44,200 bases of DNA from Oscillospiraceae bacterium (GTDB lineage: Bacteria; Bacillota; Clostridia; Oscillospirales; Oscillospiraceae): the NCBI GenBank assembly GCA_016292445.1, contig JAEDIN010000005.1:1-44200 (forward strand), written 5' to 3'. The stretch's first letter is position 1; every line of letters starts with the position of its first letter. The position numbers and the translations under genes were made by a program. This document shows, piece by piece, positions 17,491 to 24,817 of this stretch. A model generated the notes under the pieces. That model was not told the DNA's origin and ran no database searches. It saw only the letters and a list, made by a program, of their open reading frames with translations.

Positions 17491-18405
17491 TTATCTGTTT
17501 TCTATTAAATCCATTGCCGCTGCAAGCATATCCGCAGCCTCGGCACGGTTAAGCGATTCAACGGTGACCTCGTCGTCACCGACAATGCCGCAGGCGGTGA
17601 GGTTTGCCGCGGACTGCGCAGCCCATGTCGGAACGGCGTCGCTGACCTTGAGATAGCTCACATCGGAAAGCCTGAGCGCACGGTTTAATATGACCATCGC
17701 CTCGGCGCGGCTTATCTCGCTGTCCGCGTCAAAGCAGGTGCCTTCGTCGGTCAAATGTCCCTTGACGATACCCTGCATGACGGCGGTGGACACATAGGAT
17801 TTAAGCCAGGAGGGGATATCATCATCGTCGCTAAAGCCGGTGCTTACGACTCCGGACAAAAGGTCCGTGCCGGTGACCTCAAGGCAGAGACTTAAAAACT
17901 CGCCTCTTGTGAGGCTTTGCTCCGGCTCAAAATAGTATTCGCCGCCTAAGCGTTTGCCGACGAATGCACCGCATTCGGCAAGCTTCATAGCACTTCTGCA
18001 GCTCGGATTGCCGACCATATCGATATAGCTCACTTCGCTGTCGCATTTGACGAGTTTGATTATGACAGTGGCCTCCTGCGAGCGGTTGCCCTCGGCGTCG
18101 ATTGCCTTATAGCCGAAGTAATCCTTTCCGCGCTTGCCCTCTGCGGGGGTATAGATAAAGCTGCCGTCGTCGTCCAACTCTATCGTGCCCTTGACGGGCT
18201 GTGTGGTTATCTCGTAATTGAGCGTGTCGCCGTCGGGGTCGATAGCGGCAAGCTGACCGCCGAAGGAAACGCCCCGATAGGTCTCGAACTCAAAGTTTTC
18301 GGCAATGGGGGCGGTGTTGTCCGCGCAAACCGGACTTATCAGTCCGCAGCATAGCACGCTGCACAGCGCAAGTGCAACGGCTGAAGCAAGAATATGTTTT
18401 CTCAC
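17491..18405 (-). CDS. Secreted protein with Ig/cadherin-like domain and SLH-like repeats
   Basis: This 304-residue protein has a signal peptide (~1-28, ending PVCA-D). A cadherin-like/Big_9-type beta domain (~32-118) contains DPDGDTLNYEI and FIYTPAEGKRGKDYFGYKA. At least two, possibly three, SLH-like repeats follow (~135-300), with the typical LTRGEFLSLCLEVTG, ISRAEAMVILNRAL and LNRAEAADMLAAAMDL helices. SLH domains anchor proteins to cell-wall polymers, so it is probably a small surface protein. The start is GTG with GGAGGT upstream, and that site lies in the 3' arm of a 16-bp hairpin. Its partners are unknown. Confidence 0.85.
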   Translation of the reverse strand: MRKHILASAVALALCSVLCCGLISPVCADNTAPIAENFEFETYRGVSFGGQLAAIDPDGDTLNYEITTQPVKGTIELDDDGSFIYTPAEGKRGKDYFGYKAIDAEGNRSQEATVIIKLVKCDSEVSYIDMVGNPSCRSAMKLAECGAFVGKRLGGEYYFEPEQSLTRGEFLSLCLEVTGTDLLSGVVSTGFSDDDDIPSWLKSYVSTAVMQGIVKGHLTDEGTCFDADSEISRAEAMVILNRALRLSDVSYLKVSDAVPTWAAQSAANLTACGIVGDDEVTVESLNRAEAADMLAAAMDLIENR

Positions 18406-18408
18406 AGC

Positions 18409-18444
18409 AAAATACCTCCGTAAAAATGTTTACGGAGGTATTTT
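18409..18444 (-). promoter_or_regulatory. Hairpin burying the ribosome binding site of the SLH-type gene
   Basis: This is a perfect 16-bp inverted repeat (18409-18424 with 18429-18444, loop of 4). Read on the minus strand, the 3' arm carries GGAGGT followed by ATTTT, immediately ahead of the GTG start at 18405. It could act as a terminator or as a translation block that opens under some condition. Confidence 0.65.
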
Positions 18445-18615
18445 GTGCGTTTTTCAGTTTCAATATTCAATCAGTTCCGATCTCTACTCCGGCGGCAGGG
18501 GAGATGAGCCCACAATCGCAAAGCGTTTTCCAGACCGCAAGGCTGAAAAACGAAATTGGAGTATTGCTTTGGAAACTATATATTGGTATATTCTATAATT
18601 TAAGCGTAGTTTACC

Positions 18616-19035
18616 TCATAATTTAAACAGGTTTAGACCGATTTCCTCGTCATAATATCTATCGACCTCGCCGTCTATAACGCCGATTATCATTTCGCAG
18701 GTTGCACTGACGATCGCCTTGTTCAGATGACCGCCAAAAACCTCGCCGTTTTCATTTCCTGCGCTCATGTGAATGTGGGTATAAAACTCGCCGTTCATTG
18801 TGCTTATCGTTCCGGTGAGCGACACAATCTCAAAATTGCCGCTGAACTCGTTTGAATAATACTTCTTCTCATCGGTCTTGTACACGCCGACGGTAAAATT
18901 GTTTGTTGCACCCAAAGCGGTGACGGTAGCAAGCTTTATGTTTTCACTTAGCGCAATTTCCTTTATTTTATCGAGAATTTCCTCTCCCTTGTCTATTCTT
19001 ACAACAATTTGATTTCCGAATCTTCTGTAATCCAC
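18616..19035 (-). CDS. PPC-domain (DUF296) protein
   Basis: This 139-residue protein is a single PPC domain (plants and prokaryotes conserved, DUF296), the trimeric beta-sandwich fold found alone in bacteria. Diagnostic stretches are IALSENIKLATVTALGATNNFTVGVY, a TGTISTMNGEFYTHIHMSAG segment with conserved His residues that may bind metal, and GGHLNKAIVSATCEMII. Bacterial members are often labelled DNA-binding, without direct proof. I chose GTG 19035 because AAGGAGG lies 7 nt upstream. It follows the MmcQ/YjbR gene with only 1 bp between them, so the two form an operon. Confidence 0.88.
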   Translation of the reverse strand: MDYRRFGNQIVVRIDKGEEILDKIKEIALSENIKLATVTALGATNNFTVGVYKTDEKKYYSNEFSGNFEIVSLTGTISTMNGEFYTHIHMSAGNENGEVFGGHLNKAIVSATCEMIIGVIDGEVDRYYDEEIGLNLFKL

Positions 19036-19036
19036 G

Positions 19037-19411
19037 CTAAATCCTCCTTTTTGATTTTGATGCAGTGGCAATATAGCTCATGTCAACTAACAGCTTTACG
19101 GTTTCCTCCGGCACGCTGCCGTCAAGCGCAAGCGTGATCCAATGCTCCTTATTCATGTGATAAGCCGGGAGTATGCCGTGCTCGCCGTGCAAAGATGCCG
19201 CCATGACAGGGTCGCACTTTAGGTTGACGACATCGAGCGCCTCATCGCCCTGCAAGCCCAGCTTGCTGCGCGGCACATCCATAATAAGCGCAAACCATTT
19301 GCGATTATCCTTATGCCTAAACACTTCAAAGTTGGGGTCGCCGAGCCATGGATGATCCGATTGAGCGTCGTAATGCTCTGCAATATATCGCTCAAGCTCT
19401 GCTCGATTCAT
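19037..19411 (-). CDS. MmcQ/YjbR family protein
   Basis: This 124-residue protein has the MmcQ/YjbR fold signatures: PWLGDPNFEVFRHKDNRKWFALIM, then LDVVNLKCDP and a closing GILPAYHMNKEHWITLALDG. The family has a CyaY-like, double-wing fold suggested to bind DNA or a ligand; its function is unknown. The ATG at 19411 is preceded by GGAGGG. An in-frame upstream extension to 19540 runs back through the tRNA-Leu terminator and is rejected. It has its own promoter just upstream. Confidence 0.88.
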   Translation of the reverse strand: MNRAELERYIAEHYDAQSDHPWLGDPNFEVFRHKDNRKWFALIMDVPRSKLGLQGDEALDVVNLKCDPVMAASLHGEHGILPAYHMNKEHWITLALDGSVPEETVKLLVDMSYIATASKSKRRI

Positions 19412-19435
19412 AAATATCCCTCCAAGCATGGATAT

Positions 19436-19444
19436 ATTATACCA
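19436..19444 (-). promoter_or_regulatory. Extended -10 promoter of the yjbR-PPC operon
   Basis: On the minus strand TGG-TATAAT lies about 25 bp before the start codon. No clear -35 is present; the upstream DNA is the T-rich tail of the tRNA terminator. Confidence 0.55.
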
Positions 19445-19454
19445 TAACAATAAA

Positions 19455-19487
19455 AAAGAAAAAAGCCAAGTCATTTGACTTGGCTTT
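19455..19487 (-). terminator. Terminator of tRNA-Leu
   Basis: Arms 19461-19472 and 19477-19488 form a 12-bp stem (AAAAGCCAAGTC with its complement). On the minus strand a long T-rich run follows. Confidence 0.85.
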
Positions 19488-19572
19488 TGGTGCGAGAGAG
19501 GAGACTTGAACTCCCACGTCGGTTGACACACGCCCCTCAAACGTGCCTGTCTACCTGTTCCAGCACTCTCGC
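19488..19572 (-). tRNA. tRNA-Leu (GAG)
   Basis: This 85-nt gene on the minus strand has the acceptor stem GCGAGAG/CTCTCGC and an encoded CCA end. The D arm contains the GGTAGACAGG pattern of leucine tRNAs, a long variable arm is present, and the T arm is GGGAGTTCAAGTCTCC. The anticodon loop is TTGAGGG, which places GAG at 34-36 and reads CUU/CUC leucine codons. A consensus promoter lies about 20 bp upstream and a strong terminator follows. Confidence 0.93.
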
Positions 19573-19597
19573 ATATCCCCGATTAAGGGCAAGAGTT

Positions 19598-19625
19598 ATT
19601 ATAACAGAGAAATAACGAATGTCAA
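19598..19625 (-). promoter_or_regulatory. Consensus promoter of tRNA-Leu
   Basis: On the minus strand a perfect TTGACA (19625-19620) and a perfect TATAAT (19603-19598) are 16 bp apart. The -35 overlaps the stop region of the upstream glycosyltransferase gene. The leader to the mature tRNA is about 20 nt. Confidence 0.85.
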
Positions 19626-20839
19626 GGATAAATTTCATTATTTTTGCTGTTTTTTAGATGTACGGCAACATACACGGCAGCCATCACAAGAACGACGAGC
19701 ATAAGCTCACCGCCGATCCGGGGCTGCACAAGGTAGTATCGAATGAAGTAAGCGTAATAGCAGTGGAGCGACGCAAGCTCAGCGAGTATGGGCATGATGA
19801 AAAAGCGCGTATCCGTAAAGGCAAGAACGATACACAGCATACCTGCGGCAAAGAAATAGCGGTCATGCATATGCGGCAGCAGATAGGGAATGGCGACCGC
19901 GAGCAGCACGGCTAAGCCGAAAATTATGCGGTTATCGAGCTTTCTGCGCTTAATGACGGCAACGGCATACACGCAGAGCATAAACGCAAATGCGGCGACT
20001 ATCAGTATCGTTGACCACTGCCGTGTATTTTCGTCCCACGCAAACATCGAGGTTAGGGAGGGAGCGTTGTAATTCATTGCGTCTCCGACCGTGCCTGCCT
20101 GCGAGAAATAAAGCGTCAGAGTATCCCAAAGCGGTCTGCCTGCGATAAGTGCCGGCAGCATCATGGCGATATACGCAGCCGGAAATACGAAAAGGTGCTT
20201 GAATTTGATTTTTCTTGCAACAAGCAGGACGAAGAACACGGGCATCACAAAGACTGCCTGAAGCTTAAAAGCAAATGAAGCGGCGATTGAAACCATTGCG
20301 CAGACCGGCTTGCCGTTAAGTGCAAGGTAAAGAGCGAACACCGCAAAAAAAGTATAGATGCTGTCACACTGCGCCCAGTACGCTCCGTTTATAACAACGG
20401 TGGGGCAGAGCAAAACCGCAAAAAAGCAGATGATAAGCCGCAGCCTGCCATTTACAAACAGCGAAGCCAGCTTCATGCAGGCCCACGCAAGCAGCACATC
20501 GAAAACGATTGAAAGCAGCTTTATCAGATAAAGCTCGCTCATATTAATATAGGAAAACAACGCGAGGAAATACAGATAGGGCAGATTATAATTGCCCACT
20601 GACAGCCCCAGAGCCTTAAAGCCGCCGTTGTCGCGGAAAAACTGCGTCCACGGTGCAAGGAAGGTCAAATAATCGTCACTTTCAAAATCGAGCATAAAGC
20701 TGCGGATAACAACAGCGCCGAGCATGAACAAAACGGCAAAAGCAAGGTGAGCGCTGTTCTTTAAAAGCCCCTCACGCCAAAGCAGGAGCATTCCGAGCGC
20801 GAAAACAAGGAGCATTGAAACTGTAATAAACGTTGTCAT
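19622..20839 (-). CDS. Multi-spanning GT-C-like glycosyltransferase (Gpi18-like mannosyltransferase family)
   Basis: This 405-residue protein has about ten to eleven hydrophobic segments. An acidic pair after the second helix (DFESDDYLTFLAPWTQFF) is typical of GT-C lipid-linked sugar transferases; the DYxxFLxPW pattern fits the bacterial Gpi18-like/COG5542 group. A conserved-looking loop PHMHDRYFF occurs near residue 320. It would add a sugar from a polyprenyl-phosphate donor to a surface molecule; donor and acceptor are unknown. The ATG at 20839 has no clear Shine-Dalgarno, and a terminator-like hairpin lies just upstream, so expression may be conditional. The fold call is firm, the exact activity is not. 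Confidence 0.78.
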   Translation of the reverse strand: MTTFITVSMLLVFALGMLLLWREGLLKNSAHLAFAVLFMLGAVVIRSFMLDFESDDYLTFLAPWTQFFRDNGGFKALGLSVGNYNLPYLYFLALFSYINMSELYLIKLLSIVFDVLLAWACMKLASLFVNGRLRLIICFFAVLLCPTVVINGAYWAQCDSIYTFFAVFALYLALNGKPVCAMVSIAASFAFKLQAVFVMPVFFVLLVARKIKFKHLFVFPAAYIAMMLPALIAGRPLWDTLTLYFSQAGTVGDAMNYNAPSLTSMFAWDENTRQWSTILIVAAFAFMLCVYAVAVIKRRKLDNRIIFGLAVLLAVAIPYLLPHMHDRYFFAAGMLCIVLAFTDTRFFIMPILAELASLHCYYAYFIRYYLVQPRIGGELMLVVLVMAAVYVAVHLKNSKNNEIYP

Positions 20840-20857
20840 AGGCAGTCAAATCTCACA

Positions 20858-20888
20858 AAAAAACGGCGGAAGCTTATAGCAACCGCCG
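20858..20888 (-). promoter_or_regulatory. Terminator-like hairpin in the leader of the glycosyltransferase gene
   Basis: On the minus strand CGGCGG (20888-20883) pairs with CCGCCG (20869-20864), with a small inner helix. Seven T residues follow. It ends about 20 nt before the start codon, a place where it would attenuate the gene or block stray transcription coming from the rpoB side. Confidence 0.55.
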
Positions 20889-20915
20889 AAAATTCCAAAT
20901 TTCACAAAATATTAC

Positions 20916-20945
20916 TTGACATAGCTATATATACAATGATAGAAT
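20916..20945 (+). promoter_or_regulatory. Promoter of rpoBC
   Basis: A perfect TTGACA (20916-20921) and TAGAAT (20940-20945) are 18 bp apart. The leader to rpoB would be about 145 nt. Confidence 0.7.
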
Positions 20946-20967
20946 AACTTGCTATGTTATCTTGTGC

Positions 20968-20995
20968 TGTAAACACCGGAACCCCACTGTTTACA
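20968..20995 (+). promoter_or_regulatory. Hairpin in the rpoB leader
   Basis: TGTAAACA (20968-20975) and TGTTTACA (20988-20995) are perfect 8-bp inverted arms around a 12-nt C-rich loop. No T-run follows, so it is not a simple terminator. The rest of the 21000-21090 leader shows no structure I can name. Confidence 0.4.
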
Positions 20996-21095
20996 AGAAC
21001 AATATATCATTAACCGTCAGTAAATACAACACCGACTTTAACAAAAGAAACAACTTAGCCGGGTGTTCTCAATTTCGATTAAGGAGTGTGCACGA

Positions 21096-24000
21096 ATGCC
21101 AAAAGATGTTCTCTACGGCAAGACTCTAAGAAAGAGCTTTGCAAGATACGAAGAGATCCAGGACATGCCCAACCTGCTGGAGATCCAGAAGAAGTCGTAC
21201 AAGTGGTTTCTGGATACCGGTCTGCGTGAAGTTTTCAGAGATACCGATGCGGTCACCGACTACAGCGGTAAGCTCGAGCTCAGCTTCATTGACTATTCCA
21301 TGGATGAGAAGCCCAAGTACACCGAAGAGGAGTGCAAGGCAAGGGACGCAACATACGCCGCACCTTTGAAGGTCAGTGTTCGTCTGCGCAATCTCGAAAC
21401 GGAGGAGATCAAGGAGCAGGAGATATTCATGGGCGACTTCCCGCTCATGACCGCAGGCGGCACCTTTATAATCAACGGTGCAGAGCGCGTCATCGTCTCC
21501 CAGATCGTTCGTTCTCCCGGCGTATATTACGATAAGACCACCGACCGCAGCATGACAAGCCTTTATGCGGCGACCGTTATTCCTTACCACGGCGCATGGC
21601 TCGAGTATGAGACCGATGCAAACGATGTGTTCTATGTCCGTATAGACAAGAACCGCAAGCTGCCCATCACATGGTTCCTCAAGGCAATGGGCAAGTACGA
21701 TGCAAACAAGCCCGAAACTTGGCTTTCTTGCACTCCCGATCCCATCGTCGGCGCAGTCACAAACGAGCACCTCAAGGAGATCTTCGGCGATGACGAGCGT
21801 ATAAACACCACCATCGACAGGGACACCACCGCCAACCGTGACGAGTGCCTTATCGAAATATACAGAAAGCTGCGCCCCGGTGATCCCCCGACGGTGGAAA
21901 GCGCGGAAGCACTGCTTGAAGGTCTGTTTTTTGACCGCCGCCGTTATGACATTTCCAATGTCGGCCGCTACAAGTTCAACAAGAAGCTCGCGCTTCGCAG
22001 CCGTATCGTCGGCTTTGAGCTTGCAATGCCCGTTGCCGATGAGCGCACCGGAGAGATAATCGCCGACGCAGGCGAGATCATCTCCCGCGAGAAGGCCGAG
22101 CTTATTGACAGGGCGGATGTCAACGATGTTTACCTGAATGTTGACGGCAAGACCGTTCGCGTCTTCTCCAACGGCATGGTGCATCTTGATAACTATGTTG
22201 ACTTTGACCCCATGGAGCTGGGCATCAAGGAGAAGGTCCGCGGAATCGTTCTCAAGCAGCTTCTTGAGCAGTACGAGGGCGAAGCACTCAAGGATGCCAT
22301 CACCGAGAATATCGACATTCTTATCCCCAAGCACATTGTCGTTGACGATATGTTTGCATCCGTAAACTACCTCAACTGCCTTGCCTACGGCATCGGCAAC
22401 AAGGATGACATCGACCACCTCGGCAACCGCCGTGTACGCTGTGTCGGTGAGCTGCTCCAGAACCAGTTCCGCATCGGCTTTTCCCGCATGGAGCGTGTTA
22501 TCCGTGAGCGTATGACCCTGCAGGATCTTGACATTGTCACTCCTCAGAGCCTTATCAATATCCGTCCCGTAACTGCGGCTATCAAGGAGTTCTTCGGCTC
22601 CTCACCGCTGTCCCAGTTCATGGACCAGACAAACCCCCTGTCCGAGCTTACCCATAAGCGCCGTATGTCCGCACTCGGCCCCGGCGGTCTGTCCAGAGAA
22701 AGAGCCTCCTTCGATGTCCGAGATGTACATTACAGCCATTACGGTCGTCTGTGCCCCATCGAGACTCCGGAAGGTCCCAACATCGGCCTTATCTCTTACC
22801 TTGCATCCTATGCCCGTGCCAATGAGTACGGCTTCCTTGTCGCCCCCTTCCAGAAGGTGGAGAAGGGCACCTGCCGCGTCACCGATGAGATCGAGTACAT
22901 GACCGCAGATGTTGAGGATAATTACATTGTCGCTCCTGCGACCGAGCCTCGTGACGAAAACGGATGCCTTATCAATAAGCGTATCACCTGCCGTCACCGT
23001 GACGAGATCATCGAGGTCGACCGTGAGCGCGTTGACTACATTGATATCAGCCCCCGTATGATGGTTTCCATTGCAACCGCAATGATCCCGTTCCTCGAAA
23101 ACGACGACGCAAACCGTGCTCTGATGGGTGCAAACATGCAGCGTCAGGCAGTTCCCCTCATGGTCACTCAGGCACCTATCGTTGCCACCGGCATTGAGCA
23201 TAAGTGCGCGGTTGACTCCGGTGTTGTCGTCCTCGCAGAGGGTGACGGCGAGATCGTTCGCTCCGATGCTCAGAATGTCACCGTCAAGTATGACAGCGGC
23301 GAGATTAAGAACTACAAGCTCATCAAGTTTGCACGCAGCAACCAGGGCACCTGTGTAAACCAGCGCCCCATCGTTTCCCTCGGCGACCGTGTCCATGAGG
23401 GTGATGTCATTGCCGACGGCCCGAGCACCAGTCAGGGCGAGATTTCCCTCGGCAAGAACATTCTTGTCGGCTTCATGACTTGGGAAGGCTACAACTATGA
23501 GGACGCTATCCTCATTAACGAACGCCTTGTTATGGACGATGTTTTCACCTCCATCCATATCGAGGAGTACGAGTGCGACGCACGAGACACCAAGCTCGGA
23601 CCCGAGGAGATCACCCGCGATATCCCCGGCGTCGGCGACGATGCACTCAAATATCTTGACGAACGCGGCATCATCACCGTCGGTGCCGAGGTCCGTGCCG
23701 GCGATATACTTGTCGGCAAGGTCACCCCGAAGGGTGAGACCGACCTCACCGCCGAGGAAAGACTGCTCCGCGCGATATTCGGCGAGAAGGCGAGAGAAGT
23801 CCGTGACACCTCGCTCAAGGTTCCTCATGGCGAGAGCGGCATCATTGTTGATGTAAAACGCTTTACCCGTGAAAACGGCGACGAGATGAGTCCCGGTGTA
23901 AACGAAGTCGTAAGAGTTTACATTGCACAGAAGCGCAAGATCTCCGTCGGCGATAAGATGGCGGGCCGCCACGGCAATAAGGGCGTTGTTTCCCGTATTC

Positions 24001-24815
24001 TGCCCCGCGAGGATATGCCTTACCTGCCCGACGGCACACCGCTGGATATAGTTCTTAATCCTCTGGGCGTTCCCTCCCGAATGAATATCGGTCAGGTGCT
24101 CGAGGTTCACCTCGGTTATGCGGCACAGGCTCTCGGCTGGAAGATCGCAACGCCTATCTTCAACGGCGCAAACGAGGAGACCATCCGCGCGACTCTGCGT
24201 CAGGCAGGTCTGCGTGAGGACGGCAAGAGCGAGCTGTACGACGGCCGTACCGGTGAAAAGTTTGATAACGATGTCACCGTCGGCTGGGTATACTTCCTCA
24301 AGCTGCACCACCTCGTTGACGATAAGATCCATGCCCGTTCCACCGGCCCCTACAGCCTTGTTACTCAGCAGCCTCTCGGCGGCAAGGCACAGTTCGGCGG
24401 CCAGCGTTTCGGCGAAATGGAAGTATGGGCTCTCGAAGCATACGGCGCAGCCTACACGCTGCAGGAGATACTCACCGTCAAGTCCGACGATGTCATGGGC
24501 CGTGTGCGCACTTACGAGAGCATCGTAAAGGGCAACAATATCCCGCAGCCCGGTGTTCCGGAGTCGTTCAAGGTTCTGGTCAAGGAGCTGCAGTCGCTGT
24601 GTCTGGATATCCGTGTTCTTGACAAGAACGGCGAGGAGATAGAACTCAAGGATGAAGATGAAGACGAATTCATCCCCGGTGTAAAGGACGAGATGTTTGA
24701 AACCTACGGCAACGACGAAGAGATCGTTTCCGAGGGTTACACCATCGAGGATATCCCCGAGCAGGACGACGACTTCAATTTCGATGCTGACGATTACAGT
24801 GAGGAGGATGAATAA
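21096..24815 (+). CDS. rpoB: DNA-directed RNA polymerase subunit beta
   Basis: This 1239-residue protein is full length. The rifampicin pocket reads LSQFMDQTNPLSELTHKRRMSALGPGGL, with Q507, D510, H520 and S525 at the positions equivalent to E. coli Q513, D516, H526 and S531. All are wild type, so the allele predicts rifampicin sensitivity. GRHGNKGVVSRI and the C-terminal LGGKAQFGGQRFGEMEVWALEAYGA segments are present. The C-terminal ~70 residues are very acidic. I chose ATG 21096 with AAGGAG at 21081-21086; an upstream in-frame Met at 21063 lacks a ribosome binding site. rpoC follows after 2 bp. Confidence 0.98.
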   Translation: MPKDVLYGKTLRKSFARYEEIQDMPNLLEIQKKSYKWFLDTGLREVFRDTDAVTDYSGKLELSFIDYSMDEKPKYTEEECKARDATYAAPLKVSVRLRNLETEEIKEQEIFMGDFPLMTAGGTFIINGAERVIVSQIVRSPGVYYDKTTDRSMTSLYAATVIPYHGAWLEYETDANDVFYVRIDKNRKLPITWFLKAMGKYDANKPETWLSCTPDPIVGAVTNEHLKEIFGDDERINTTIDRDTTANRDECLIEIYRKLRPGDPPTVESAEALLEGLFFDRRRYDISNVGRYKFNKKLALRSRIVGFELAMPVADERTGEIIADAGEIISREKAELIDRADVNDVYLNVDGKTVRVFSNGMVHLDNYVDFDPMELGIKEKVRGIVLKQLLEQYEGEALKDAITENIDILIPKHIVVDDMFASVNYLNCLAYGIGNKDDIDHLGNRRVRCVGELLQNQFRIGFSRMERVIRERMTLQDLDIVTPQSLINIRPVTAAIKEFFGSSPLSQFMDQTNPLSELTHKRRMSALGPGGLSRERASFDVRDVHYSHYGRLCPIETPEGPNIGLISYLASYARANEYGFLVAPFQKVEKGTCRVTDEIEYMTADVEDNYIVAPATEPRDENGCLINKRITCRHRDEIIEVDRERVDYIDISPRMMVSIATAMIPFLENDDANRALMGANMQRQAVPLMVTQAPIVATGIEHKCAVDSGVVVLAEGDGEIVRSDAQNVTVKYDSGEIKNYKLIKFARSNQGTCVNQRPIVSLGDRVHEGDVIADGPSTSQGEISLGKNILVGFMTWEGYNYEDAILINERLVMDDVFTSIHIEEYECDARDTKLGPEEITRDIPGVGDDALKYLDERGIITVGAEVRAGDILVGKVTPKGETDLTAEERLLRAIFGEKAREVRDTSLKVPHGESGIIVDVKRFTRENGDEMSPGVNEVVRVYIAQKRKISVGDKMAGRHGNKGVVSRILPREDMPYLPDGTPLDIVLNPLGVPSRMNIGQVLEVHLGYAAQALGWKIATPIFNGANEETIRATLRQAGLREDGKSELYDGRTGEKFDNDVTVGWVYFLKLHHLVDDKIHARSTGPYSLVTQQPLGGKAQFGGQRFGEMEVWALEAYGAAYTLQEILTVKSDDVMGRVRTYESIVKGNNIPQPGVPESFKVLVKELQSLCLDIRVLDKNGEEIELKDEDEDEFIPGVKDEMFETYGNDEEIVSEGYTIEDIPEQDDDFNFDADDYSEEDE

Positions 24816-24817
24816 TA

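Noticed and set aside
18449..18551. A 9-bp inverted repeat (GTTTTTCAG at 18449 and CTGAAAAAC at 18543) upstream of the SLH-type gene
   Set aside because: The arms are AT-rich and 85 bases apart, with no supporting structure. The rest of 18445-18615 shows no gene and no clear promoter.
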